Positions 13,918 through 22,243 of a DNA stretch of 44,940 bases are shown one piece after another; within the stretch, counting starts at the first letter, position 1, and each line of letters starts with the position of its first letter. The stretch is from Prochlorococcus sp. AG-409-F19. Its GTDB lineage: Bacteria; Cyanobacteriota; Cyanobacteriia; PCC-6307; Cyanobiaceae. The DNA lies in contig QCJV01000007.1 of NCBI GenBank assembly GCA_003215795.1, positions 1-44,940 of the forward strand. Reading direction: 5' to 3'. The notes beneath the pieces are model-generated. The model saw nothing but the letters and a program-made list of their open reading frames with translations. It made no database searches and was not told the origin of the DNA. The translations under genes and the position numbers were made by a program.

Positions 13918-14200
13918 TTGGATTCCGCTAACCCTGCCAATGTAAAGATAAATTGTTGCTTAATCCAGGCTGCTTAAAAAAATTGACTCAACATATTCTT
14001 CCCACAATTCTATGATTTGCAATTCGTAGGAATGTAATAGCAGTAGAGAATGGCTTTAATACAATATTCTTGAGAAAAAGGCTCAAATCTAGATGCCTTT
14101 TAAAAAATTAGTGTCACACTAAACCTTTAAAATTACTTCGACCTGAAGCTTGACTACTCAAAAGAAAAGATTCAAAATCAACACCTTCTGAAACTTTTTT

Positions 14201-14953
14201 ATGAAAGGTGGCTCGGAGATTAAAGGAGCTCCTATATATCTAGTAGCTGCTTGTTTGCTTTTTATTTTAGTAGTTAGTAATAAACTTTTTGACGTGAACT
14301 TAATTAATCAGTTATTTGAAGACCCTAATAATACCTTGGATAATCAAGTCCTGAATGCAGCCTTTCTGCTATTTGCTCTAAGGAGCTTGAGCATTGTCAT
14401 ACCTATTATACCTGGCACTTATTGCTCTGTAATTGCTGGCTATTTCTATGGAATTAAAATGGGTATGATATTGATTTTTTTTGCTGATTTAATTTCATGT
14501 AGCTGTTCTTTTCTTTTATCTAGAAGGTTGGGCAGAAATTTTGTCAGAAGACTTTTAGGTTTAAAACAAATGCAAAGAGTTGAAAAAATAAGTCAGAGGT
14601 ATTTAGAACAGAATTTCTTTTTGATGACAGGTTTTCTAATGTCCCAATTCTTTGATTTTGTTTGCTATGCAATTGGATTAACAAAGGTACATTGGAAGAG
14701 ATTTATGCCCGCACTTATTATAAGTATTATAATTTCAGATTTACCCTTTGTTGCAGGTGGCTATACTCTCAAAGCTCTTAATGGCGTAACTCTTTCACAA
14801 TTATTAAATGGAGAAGTCAACGCTCTCAGTGGAAAATATTTAATATTATTTATAATAACTATTCTTGTTATATTTGGATTGGGAATATTAAGTCACTTTC
14901 TTAAAAGAAAGCACATAGATGACTCATTAATTAATCATAGGAACCATTATTAG
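14201..14953 (+). CDS. TVP38/TMEM64 family (VTT domain) membrane protein
   Basis: 250 residues with about five to six hydrophobic segments. The core segment IPGTYCSVIAGYFYGIKMG followed by SCSCSFLLSRRLGRNFVRR is the VTT/DedA-like signature. Proteins of this superfamily are thought to act as lipid scramblases or transporters in the membrane. The C-terminus is basic (KRKHIDD). Its immediate neighbours are unrelated, so the physiological role is not inferable from context. Confidence 0.88.
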   Translation: MKGGSEIKGAPIYLVAACLLFILVVSNKLFDVNLINQLFEDPNNTLDNQVLNAAFLLFALRSLSIVIPIIPGTYCSVIAGYFYGIKMGMILIFFADLISCSCSFLLSRRLGRNFVRRLLGLKQMQRVEKISQRYLEQNFFLMTGFLMSQFFDFVCYAIGLTKVHWKRFMPALIISIIISDLPFVAGGYTLKALNGVTLSQLLNGEVNALSGKYLILFIITILVIFGLGILSHFLKRKHIDDSLINHRNHY

Positions 14954-15042
14954 GTTAATTAAACTTTTCTGTCCAGACGGCACTAAGCCTTGTCTGTTGA
15001 TATTGTGGATAAATTATTCAATTTAGAAAAACAGCATTTTGT

Positions 15043-15219
15043 TTACAAGGGTTTAAATCTCTTTTTACTGGCTTTGCAAATAGGGCAGAGCCATGTATTT
15101 GGTAAGTCTTCAAATGCTGTTCCAGGTTGGATACCTTGAGAAGGGTCCCCTTTCAAAGGGTTATAGGCGTAAACACAATCTTTGCATTGATACTTTCTTC
15201 TAGTGAGCGTTGATGCCAT
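15043..15219 (-). CDS. Small rubredoxin-like iron protein (atypical knuckles)
   Basis: 58 residues, translated by eye from an ATG at 15219. Cysteines C12 and C15 (CKDC) and C45 and C48 (CPIC) give the paired CxxC knuckles of rubredoxin with normal spacing. The middle PLKGDPSQGIQPGTAFEDLP is a textbook rubredoxin segment with the conserved DLP before Trp. Oddly, the glycines that normally follow both knuckles (CxxCG, CPxCG) are V16 and K49. This is a soluble electron carrier with one Fe(Cys)4 centre by family. It has no membrane anchor, unlike the RubA that acts in PSI/PSII assembly. Confidence 0.9.
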   Translation of the reverse strand: MASTLTRRKYQCKDCVYAYNPLKGDPSQGIQPGTAFEDLPNTWLCPICKASKKRFKPL

Positions 15220-15294
15220 TGCCTTTTTGTGAATTACTTTAAAAATGTCAAAGAAGCTTTAACTTGGCAATTGAAACCTTTTTATGGTTACTTT

Positions 15295-16461
15295 CTAAGA
15301 AGATTGACGAATCATGTACTCACTACCAACTAAGAAGATACCCACTGGTGCCCATGCGGCCACAATAGGATGCAAGGTCCCAGAAACCCCAAGAGCACTG
15401 AATAGAAATGAGACAGTGTAGTAAATAAGGATCAAAATAATACTCATGCCAAATGCTATTGATTGCCCACTCCCTCTTGTTTTTGCTTTCCTTATAGCCA
15501 ATGTGCTTCCTATGATTGAGAAAACCAAGCAAGATAAAGGAACTGTAAATTTCTCTTGAATCCTTACCTTTAACCTATTCTCTTCTTTAAGATTTCCTGA
15601 GAGATTGTATAGCTCTAAAGCACTATATGCCTGATTTAAGTTCATATTATTGGAATTATTGGGTATTTTTGCAATCATGAAAGGGCCATATCCTAGATTG
15701 TACGAATACTGGAGGAAATTTTCTTTTGTCTTGGCTTCATTCTTGTCAAGATAAAATATACTTCCATCACTTAAGAGCCATTCCTTTTTATCAACTTTCC
15801 ACTTACCTTCTTTAGCTAAGATTAGCCTATTTTGTTTGCCATTATCATATTCAACTAATGTTAGTTTATGCATTACTTTGTCTTTATATTCTTCTGCATA
15901 AAAAAGTGCTTCTAAATTCTTTTCATTATCAAACTGGCTGTAAATTATATCTCTTTTAAAAGAAATATCTGAAGATTGACCTAGTCCTTTTCTGAATATT
16001 GAATCGGCTTTTAAGTTTGAATTAGGGGCGATATAGTTGCTAAAGCTAAATGTGATAAATGACATTATTATTCCAATATATATAGCTGGCAAAAGGATTC
16101 TTCTGCAGCTTATACCTAAACTTGTTAATGCTTTTATTTCACTATTGTTATAAAGTTTCGAGAATGCCAAAAGGCATCCAAGAAGCGTAGCCATAGGTAA
16201 AGCTATAGTTAGATAACCAGGGAGTTTCAGAAATAAAATTTCGATGGCTATAGACCAAGGTAAATTTGAATTTATAACCATTCTAATTAAATAGAGCAGT
16301 TCACCAAAAGATAGACAAAGAACTATAAATGAGGAGACACTAAATATTAGTGGAGGTATAATTTCTGAAATCAACCATCTATCAAGTAATGGTAGAAATT
16401 TAATAATTTTATCTATATACTTTCTGACCAAATAATATGCTTTTGATTTATAATCAATCAT
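15295..16461 (-). CDS. LptF/LptG-family permease (YjgP/YjgQ)
   Basis: 388 residues from the ATG at 16461 (MIDYKSKAYYLVRK); an upstream ATG at 16473 would add four residues. Three transmembrane segments sit in the N-terminal part (about 35-120), then a periplasmic domain of roughly 150 residues, then three more segments at the C-terminus (FSIIGSTLAIRKAKTRGSGQS is the family signature). This is the inner-membrane part of the lipopolysaccharide export ABC machine with LptB. I chose the inner start because it overlaps the upstream small gene by eight bases in an arrangement typical of translational coupling. Cyanobacteria usually have a single LptF/G-like protein. Confidence 0.9.
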   Translation of the reverse strand: MIDYKSKAYYLVRKYIDKIIKFLPLLDRWLISEIIPPLIFSVSSFIVLCLSFGELLYLIRMVINSNLPWSIAIEILFLKLPGYLTIALPMATLLGCLLAFSKLYNNSEIKALTSLGISCRRILLPAIYIGIIMSFITFSFSNYIAPNSNLKADSIFRKGLGQSSDISFKRDIIYSQFDNEKNLEALFYAEEYKDKVMHKLTLVEYDNGKQNRLILAKEGKWKVDKKEWLLSDGSIFYLDKNEAKTKENFLQYSYNLGYGPFMIAKIPNNSNNMNLNQAYSALELYNLSGNLKEENRLKVRIQEKFTVPLSCLVFSIIGSTLAIRKAKTRGSGQSIAFGMSIILILIYYTVSFLFSALGVSGTLHPIVAAWAPVGIFLVGSEYMIRQSS

Positions 16462-16639
16462 TTTCTGGCCCAATTATTAAAATATCTTTTGAATTAACGG
16501 AGAAACTATTGATAATTGAATTAATACTATTCACGATTCCATCAAGATGATCGTAAGAATTAATTGAGAAAGCCAATATCTTTCTTCTGACTCTTAGAAA
16601 GTACCGAAAATCTTGGAGCAAGTCTAGAAACGTTTCCAT
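16454..16639 (-). CDS. Possible small protein overlapping the LptF/G start
   Basis: 61 residues, ATG start, ending in ILIIGPEND. Its TGA overlaps the permease ATG (AATGATTGA). The protein is helical with a basic patch (RVRRK) and has no membrane segment or signal. I do not recognise it. The tight overlap with a clear gene favours a real, coupled reading frame; the small size and lack of any family keep confidence low. The 160 bases upstream (16640-16799) hold G/C-rich runs but no gene or RNA I could name. Confidence 0.45.
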   Translation of the reverse strand: METFLDLLQDFRYFLRVRRKILAFSINSYDHLDGIVNSINSIINSFSVNSKDILIIGPEND

Positions 16640-16799
16640 GAACTTAACAGATCCTACCCAAGTCTAACCTTGGACCTTGTTTGCTTCCTTCTTAGTTGGG
16701 TGGGTGCCCCTTCCTTCCCCAGATATAGAAAAATCTAGAAAGGTTAAATGTTTTGTCGGGGGTGCTGTGATTTCATTTCAATCGTCCTTTTAAGTTCTT

Positions 16800-17072
16800 T
16801 TAACTCCCTTTGACTGATGCCTTCTTTCTTTTCTGTAGCTTATATCCAAACTCTATTAATTGATGGTATGTCATTCTTGCTTGCTGTTCTTGGAGTGAAA
16901 GGACTCTCTCATCATCTTTTTGCAAATGGAAATTACTTGGGTTAGATTTGTCTTTTGCAATAGTGATATGGGACTTACCTTTCTTTAATTTCCAAGGCTG
17001 CTCTTGGTAGTTGCTATCTTCTATTGTCAGTTCCCAGGGAACTGGCTTTGAGCTTTTATTTCTTAATGGCAA
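16800..17072 (-). CDS. Conserved picocyanobacterial protein of unknown function
   Basis: 90 residues, ATG start, strongly basic and lysine-rich, no membrane segments. It has a tryptophan-containing N-terminal part (PVPWELTIED, EQPWKLKKG) and ends in a helical, basic segment (MTYHQLIEFGYKLQKRKK). I recognise no named domain. It stands between the divergent small frame at 17186 and the small gene at 16639. Confidence 0.6.
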   Translation of the reverse strand: MPLRNKSSKPVPWELTIEDSNYQEQPWKLKKGKSHITIAKDKSNPSNFHLQKDDERVLSLQEQQARMTYHQLIEFGYKLQKRKKASVKGS

Positions 17073-17185
17073 TCGAATAACCCTTTCAATTTAAATTCAA
17101 TTTACTTAATCGAGGGCCAAAGATACGTAATAAATAGCACTACTGAATTTTCTCAACATATATTGATTGAAAACTGTAATGGGGA

Positions 17186-17380
17186 TTGGTTCGCGAGAAA
17201 TTTTTCTTTTACTTACTCGTTTTTACAACCTTTTGTACTAAGCAGCTCGTTAGAGCAGAGCTTACTTGCGCGCATTTACCCCAAGTTGAATTGGATGCAA
17301 TAGATTCTTTCATTTCTCTGAAAAGAATTTTTGGCACTTCTATTTCTAAACTCCAAGACTTTTCCCAAAGCCTTTTTTAG
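17186..17380 (+). CDS. Doubtful short exported peptide
   Basis: 64 codons from a TTG. The first 24 residues (MVREKFFFYLLVFTTFCTKQ, cleavage possible at VRA-EL) look like a signal peptide, followed by LTCAHLPQVELDAIDSFISL. The 3' end overlaps the convergent DUF2811 gene by 35 bases, and there is no clear ribosome-binding site. It could be a decayed remnant of an exported protein or a chance frame. Confidence 0.25.
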   Translation: MVREKFFFYLLVFTTFCTKQLVRAELTCAHLPQVELDAIDSFISLKRIFGTSISKLQDFSQSLF

Positions 17381-17633
17381 AAAACATATTTTGAAAGTAG
17401 AGTCGATTAATAGATCTTGAGTGGACACCATTTTGTATAAGAAAACCTGACAGAGCAGCTTGAATTAAACGGTACTGGTCCCAATTAGGATGAGCGTCTA
17501 TGAAAGTTTCCATAGCACCCTTTATCGAAGGAGGAACTTCTGCTAAAAAACTGATCAATGTATTGTCAACATTCAAATCTGAAGCTTCTTCATTCTTACG
17601 GGGCCCCAAGATTTCTTTTGCCAGTTTTTGCAT
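17346..17633 (-). CDS. DUF2811 family protein
   Basis: 95 residues. The central part LISFLAEVPPSIKGAMETFIDAHPNWDQYRL (given here in pieces: LISFLAEVPP, then ETFIDAHPNWDQYRL) is the signature of the cyanobacterial DUF2811 family, small soluble proteins of unknown function. The N-terminal 26 residues are less family-like; in-frame TTG codons at residues 20 and 27 are possible alternative starts. ATG is preferred. The 3' end abuts the doubtful exported frame on the other strand. Confidence 0.85.
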   Translation of the reverse strand: MQKLAKEILGPRKNEEASDLNVDNTLISFLAEVPPSIKGAMETFIDAHPNWDQYRLIQAALSGFLIQNGVHSRSINRLYFQNMFSKKGFGKSLGV

Positions 17634-17859
17634 TCAGTGCTCCTCAAGAACCACTAGTACCACATATTTTTTGCGCCTAGTCAATTTTCTAAAAAAAAAC
17701 GAATCTCAGCGAATTTCAGCATGAGACTTATTCTCAGCTAACGATGTCAATAGGCCCAGGGCATTTTGGTATAAAAAGTGACTTTGCAATGTCAATATTA
17801 GGAGTAGCCATTGTCTTCTCCACATACCCTAGTCTTGAAAAGAAAAGGATTGTACTAGC

Positions 17860-18278
17860 TGTGGAAAACCTGTGGGAAAGTTGTTTGCGGTTTAGGGAAA
17901 AATCAACTGTAATTGAATGATTAAAATTTCTGATGATAGGTATAAGAATCTCTGTTGGTCTCACCTAATTTTCTAGAGAGGTGTGCTTTAAGCAGGTTGA
18001 TTTGAATCTTGAAAGAGTAGATAAGCAATACCCACTTAGTAGGGTTGCTATTTCAAGAGAGTTGCTGTTTTTGCAGAGGCATTGAAGTTACTTTGTTTTA
18101 TGGCGAGTCAATTGTTTTTCTTTTGGCTTTCAATCTAAGAATGATGTACCAAAAACTAGACGAGAGAGTTTTTTCTGACTAGAAAATCAGCATTCGCTCT
18201 CAGATTAATTTAGAAAATTTCAATTACTCTCTTAGTCGAAAATCAATTTACAGTGCAATACTCGATTGCTGTGGAAAA
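17860..18278. repeat. Three DnaA-box-like TGTGGAAAA sites
   Basis: TGTGGAAAA occurs at 17860-17868 and 18270-18278, both preceded by GC; TGTGGGAAA lies at 17871-17879. The complement TTTTCCACA is the DnaA box used at the Synechococcus origin. The first two are separated by two bases. Three sites are too few to call an origin, and no dnaN or dnaA is adjacent. Confidence 0.3.
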
Positions 18279-18514
18279 GTAGCCTGGTATACAGAATTGC
18301 TCATTGAAATATTACAAGGGGTTAGGAGGATCTGATTTTTCGAGGTGCTAACTTCTGCTTTAAACAAATTCTTAGAAATCAAAAATCTCTTTACTTGAGA
18401 TAGGTTGTTTTGAGGTCTTCGCCAATGATGCCCTCATAGGGTGTTGGAACTGAACTCGTTTGTACCTACTTAGTTCTTGAGTGGTTTTGAGAGCAGTGGT
18501 GGGGACATCTGTGG

Positions 18515-18698
18515 TTATAGATTCTTTGTGACAGCGTCGTCAAAAAATAAATAAGTACAAAACCTTTGTTGGAAGATTAACGCATTGAGACTTTCATCCG
18601 ATTGGTCGAAATTACTTTTCACGTCATTGCAAGAAGGACAAACAAAGCCGCAATCAGCCTGGTCTATATGTTTGGAGTTCTTGCAATGGGCAACTCAT
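18515..18698 (-). pseudogene. Possible decayed cysteine-rich small protein
   Basis: On the minus strand a frame ending at TAA 18515-18517 reads HCKNSKHIDQADCGFVCPSC followed by NDVKSNFDQSDESLNALIFQ and about 17 more residues. The HCxx, C and CPSC pattern suggests a small zinc-ribbon-like protein. No start codon exists in this frame; an ATG at 18698-18696 sits just upstream in a different frame, as if one base had been lost or gained. It may be a recently frameshifted gene or chance. Confidence 0.25.
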
Positions 18699-19419
18699 AA
18701 GACAAGGATCTAGAATGAGCTCCTAAGCGCTCTCTGGAGGGAGTAAGAATCTTATAAAGCACTGAAATCATAAGATAATGAGATAAAACACAAGTTATTC
18801 AATCAAATAAATTTAGGAAGTTCACATACGAAAAGTTGTATGAAGTCAACTTCAAGCAAGCTAAAATAACATTTTAGAGTTTAGAAAAAATGGTTAGAGA
18901 TAGTAGAAGTTAGATTTTACCTTACAGTATATTCAGGAAAATAAAAAAATATACTGTAGTGACATTAAACTAACATTCAATTAAATGAATAAGGCATTAG
19001 ACTTATTTTGATTAATCACTGACAGATAATGGCTAAAAAATTACTTTAATTTAACACTAATCCAATGTAACTAAATCATTAGCTTATTTACTCTAAATTT
19101 AGACTAAATACTATAACCTTATGGAAACTTAGCGAAAGGTTTCTAAAGTTAATTTAATAATCTTAATAATCTAATTTCTGAGGTTTTAAATAGTAAGAAT
19201 AATAAGACAAGGCTTTACTTAACTTGAAAGAATAGCACTTGGAATCTTAAGCATGTAAAAATCGGGATTTTAAATCCATCTGATTTGCTCAGAGGTTATA
19301 GATGATTTTAATAAAGTTCATATACCCATTGAAATAGTTACATATTGAGGCTTAGATTATTAGAATGAAGGCACTTGTGAAGTTAAACCCTGGAATCAAC
19401 TAACAAACAACCATATGAA

Positions 19420-20115
19420 GTGATTATTCTATGCGGAGGACTTGGCAAAAGGCTAAGAGAAGTCGTTAGCGATATGCCTAAACCAATGGCAACGGTACAC
19501 AATAAACCTTTTTTATATTATCTAATTAAATTTTGGATCAATAAAGGGATGAAATCATTTATCCTTTCAGTGGGTTATCTTAGTGATTCAATAAAGGAAT
19601 ATTTTGGAGATGAATTTCAAGGAGTTTCAATTAAATATGTAGAGGAAAGTATTCCTTTGGGAACAGGTGGGGCTATTAAGAGGTCTTTAGATCAAGTCAA
19701 CTATGATTTGAATAATGTAATTGTATTAAATGGAGATACGTGGAACAACATAAATATAATGTCTCTCTATTATGATTTTAGGAACTCTAGCCAGAGCATA
19801 ACAATGTCGATTAAAAGCATAAAAGAAAATGATCGCTATGGATCACTACTAATAGACGAATCAAACAGAGTTACATCTTTCTCTGAAAATAAAGGCGGAA
19901 AGTTAATAAACACAGGGTGTTATTTATTAAGTAAATCATTTATTACAGAAGAATTAAGATCATTTCCTCAAAAATTCTCCTTTGAAAGAGATTTTTTGCC
20001 AACTTTAGTTGAGAAAAAAATGTTAAATGTTAGTTGGCAAGACCATGAGTTTATTGATATTGGCATACCCTCTGATTATCATAGGTTTATTAAAGAGTTC
20101 TCTAGATTCATATAG
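19420..20115 (+). CDS. hddC: D-glycero-alpha-D-manno-heptose 1-phosphate guanylyltransferase (HddC-like)
   Basis: 231 residues from a GTG start. The usual N-terminus of the family is two residues longer (M-x-x-IILCGG), so a non-standard start just upstream is possible, but an in-frame TAA at 19384 limits the choice. The nucleotide-binding signature ILCGGLGKRLREVV, the PKPMATVHNKPFL block and VLNGDTWN (metal-binding Asp) place it among sugar-1-phosphate nucleotidyltransferases. Clustering with gmhB, hddA and the gmhA remnant points to transfer of GMP to heptose 1-phosphate. A mannose-1-phosphate role is the alternative. It begins the sugar cluster. Confidence 0.82.
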   Translation: MIILCGGLGKRLREVVSDMPKPMATVHNKPFLYYLIKFWINKGMKSFILSVGYLSDSIKEYFGDEFQGVSIKYVEESIPLGTGGAIKRSLDQVNYDLNNVIVLNGDTWNNINIMSLYYDFRNSSQSITMSIKSIKENDRYGSLLIDESNRVTSFSENKGGKLINTGCYLLSKSFITEELRSFPQKFSFERDFLPTLVEKKMLNVSWQDHEFIDIGIPSDYHRFIKEFSRFI

Positions 20116-20697
20116 TAAATACTATCAACAATTCATTAATTAAGAACTTCAAAAATACTATAAGCATATTAGAAGAAATATATCAAGATAACGAATTCAA
20201 TCCTTTTTTAAGGCTTATAAAATACTTACTATTTCTTTTATAAATTGTGGAAAGCTTTATCTTGCAGGGAATGGATGCTCAGCAGCAGATACTTCACATT
20301 TTGCAGCTCATTTAGTTTCTAGGTTTGGAATTGGAAGACCTTCAATGTCAGCAGAATCTATTACCTCTGACCCATATGTTATTACTTCTATAGCAAATGA
20401 TTGTGGATATGCAGATATTTTTTATAGGAAGCTTTAGAGTAAGATGAAAAAAGAAAATTTATTATTTGCAATTTCAATATCTGGAAATTCATTAAATATT
20501 ATAAAAACTTTGAATATACCAAAACAAAAAATATAACCTCTATTTTGCGAATAGGAAGGCATGGTGGTAAGGCAAACCCCCTTGCTGATCATACACTTGT
20601 TACCCCAAAAGATAAAAACTCTAGAGTCCAAGAATTAAATGAGATCCTAATCCATTTATTCTGTGAAGAGATAGAATATAATTTGTTTTTCAACTAA
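20116..20697 (+). pseudogene. gmhA: gmhA pseudogene (sedoheptulose 7-phosphate isomerase, SIS domain)
   Basis: A broken SIS-domain gene fills the gap between hddC and the next epimerase. Recognisable pieces are LYLAGNGCSAADTSHFAAHL (about 20259-20318), SAESITSDPYVITSIANDCG and LFAISISGNSLNII, then RHGGKANPLADHTLVTPKDK and RVQELNEILIHLFCEEIEYN, all in GmhA order. The reading frame is lost near 20220 and again near 20510-20530, and an in-frame TAG sits at 20435-20437. No normal start codon is seen in the first frame. GmhA would convert sedoheptulose 7-phosphate to heptose 7-phosphate, the first step of the pathway encoded around it. Sequencing errors could mimic one lesion but hardly all three. 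Confidence 0.88.
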
Positions 20698-20705
20698 AAG
20701 ATCAA

Positions 20706-21641
20706 ATGGTTAAGATCCTCGTTACGGGAGGAGCGGGTTACCTTGGCTCAATAGTTGTCCCTGACCTTTTAGAAAAAGGGCATAAAGTTACTGTCATAGA
20801 TAACTTTATCTATCGACAATCAAGTCTTGCTCATTTATGCATAAATAAAAATTTCCAACTTATAAGGGGAGACGTTAGAAATAAAGAATTAATAAAGGGT
20901 TTAGTTGAAAAGAATGATGTCATTATTCCACTAGCAGCTTTAGTTGGCGCACCCATTTGCTCACAAGATCCATATAACGCTGAGAGCATTAACCATGATT
21001 CAATTATTAATTTATTTAATTATATTTCTAAAAGTCAAATAATCATAATGCCAACAACTAATAGTGCATATGGAACAGGAGATAAGAATAACTTCTGTAC
21101 TGAGGAGTCACCCTTAAGACCTATTTCTAAATATGCAGTTGATAAAGTTAAAATTGAGGAGAAGCTCTTGAACCATGAAAACTCTATCAGCTTTAGGTTG
21201 GCTACAGTCTTTGGGATGTCTCCACGTATGCGAATTGACTTACTAGTTAATGATTTTGTCTATAGGGCTGTTTATGATAAATCTGTAGTTTTATTTGAAA
21301 GTAGCTTTAAGAGGAACTATATACACATTCGTGATGTGAGTAGGGTATTCATTCATGGCTTAGAAAAGTTTTCTGAAATGAAGGGAGAAATATATAACGT
21401 AGGCTTGTCGAATGCCAACTTATCAAAACTTGAGCTTTGTAAAAAGATAAAGGAACAAATTTTGGAATTTCAAATTGTAGAAGCCAAAATTGGGAAGGAT
21501 CCAGATCAAAGAAATTATATCGTTAGCAATCGAAAAATAGAAGAAACAGGGTTTAGACCACAATACTCTCTTGAAGATGGCATTAAAGAGCTTATAAAAG
21601 GATATAAAATGATAAGAGTCTCTGATTATAAAAATATATAG
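20706..21641 (+). CDS. NAD-dependent sugar-nucleotide epimerase/dehydratase (extended SDR)
   Basis: 311 residues, ATG start. The NAD-binding motif GGAGYLG (about 8-14) opens a Rossmann fold; the catalytic Tyr-Lys pair is in YAVDK (about 142-146), with upstream TTNSAYG supplying the Thr/Ser. The family modifies the sugar of a nucleotide sugar (4-epimerase, 4,6-dehydratase or similar); the exact reaction is not readable from the sequence. Its position inside the GDP-heptose genes suggests GDP-heptose or a derivative as substrate. The gap to gmhB is only eight bases, so it is in one transcript. Confidence 0.88.
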   Translation: MVKILVTGGAGYLGSIVVPDLLEKGHKVTVIDNFIYRQSSLAHLCINKNFQLIRGDVRNKELIKGLVEKNDVIIPLAALVGAPICSQDPYNAESINHDSIINLFNYISKSQIIIMPTTNSAYGTGDKNNFCTEESPLRPISKYAVDKVKIEEKLLNHENSISFRLATVFGMSPRMRIDLLVNDFVYRAVYDKSVVLFESSFKRNYIHIRDVSRVFIHGLEKFSEMKGEIYNVGLSNANLSKLELCKKIKEQILEFQIVEAKIGKDPDQRNYIVSNRKIEETGFRPQYSLEDGIKELIKGYKMIRVSDYKNI

Positions 21642-21649
21642 ATATAATT

Positions 21650-22231
21650 TTGGAAAAACAGATTTACACTAAAAAGAATAAATCTAAATCTCCTGCTATC
21701 TTTTTAGACAGAGACGGTACTATTAATGAAGAGATTGGTTATCTACATAAAATAGAAGACTGGGAGTGGTGCACTGGTGCAATAGATAGTCTAATAAAGT
21801 TAAGTGAAACCAATTATAAAATTATAATCATTACTAATCAATCTGGTATAGCAAGGGGGTACTATTCAAATTATGACGTATACAAATTGCATTCATGGTT
21901 TTATAATGAAATAAAAATAAGAAGCGGAAGAATAGATGCTATTTATTTTTGCCCACATCATAGCCAATTTGGTGAATTAAGAAATTGTAATTGCCGAAAA
22001 CCAAAACCGGGAATGATTTTTGAAGCACAAAAGGATATGAATTTGAATTTAACTAAATCTTGGCTTATTGGAGATAAAGTTAGCGATGTACAGGCAGGAC
22101 AAAAAGCAGGCTTAAGAACTATCCTGATATCAGCTGCAAAAAAACAAGAAAGCTCGCATAATTCTTATTATGCTGATTACTCTGCAATTAATTTAAAATC
22201 AGCAATTGATTCTATACTTACCCTTAAATAA
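21650..22231 (+). CDS. gmhB: D-glycero-D-manno-heptose 1,7-bisphosphate 7-phosphatase (GmhB)
   Basis: 193 residues from a TTG start. HAD-superfamily phosphatase: the nucleophile and acid are D20 and D22 in FLDRDGTINEE; TNQSGIARGYY is motif II; WLIGDKVSDVQAG supplies the metal-binding aspartates. The cysteine/histidine loop CPHHSQFGELRNCNCRKPKPG binds zinc and is diagnostic of GmhB. It removes the 7-phosphate after HddA has phosphorylated C1, giving heptose 1-phosphate for HddC. It lies between the SDR gene and hddA in a close-packed operon. Confidence 0.93.
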   Translation: MEKQIYTKKNKSKSPAIFLDRDGTINEEIGYLHKIEDWEWCTGAIDSLIKLSETNYKIIIITNQSGIARGYYSNYDVYKLHSWFYNEIKIRSGRIDAIYFCPHHSQFGELRNCNCRKPKPGMIFEAQKDMNLNLTKSWLIGDKVSDVQAGQKAGLRTILISAAKKQESSHNSYYADYSAINLKSAIDSILTLK

Positions 22232-22243
22232 ACTAGCTTAAAA

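Larger units (their letters stand above)
17634..19419. other. Gene-poor stretch left of the heptose cluster
   Basis: Nearly 1.8 kb with no confident gene. From about 18780 onward it is conspicuously AT-rich. A 76-codon minus frame at 17734-17964 contains an internal ATG at 17811 preceded by GAGAAG, giving a 25-residue peptide (MATPNIDIAKSLFIPKCPGP then IDIVS); this may be a real micro-protein or chance. A cysteine-rich decayed frame at 18515-18698 and three TTTTCCACA-like sites are listed separately. The stretch marks the left edge of an accessory sugar region. Confidence 0.5.

Noticed and set aside
16640-16799. G/C-rich runs including AAGAAGGAAGC on the minus strand, considered as SRP RNA
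   Set aside because: The universal SRP core (CAGG...GGAAGG...AGCAG) is not present in order, and the flanking arms do not pair.
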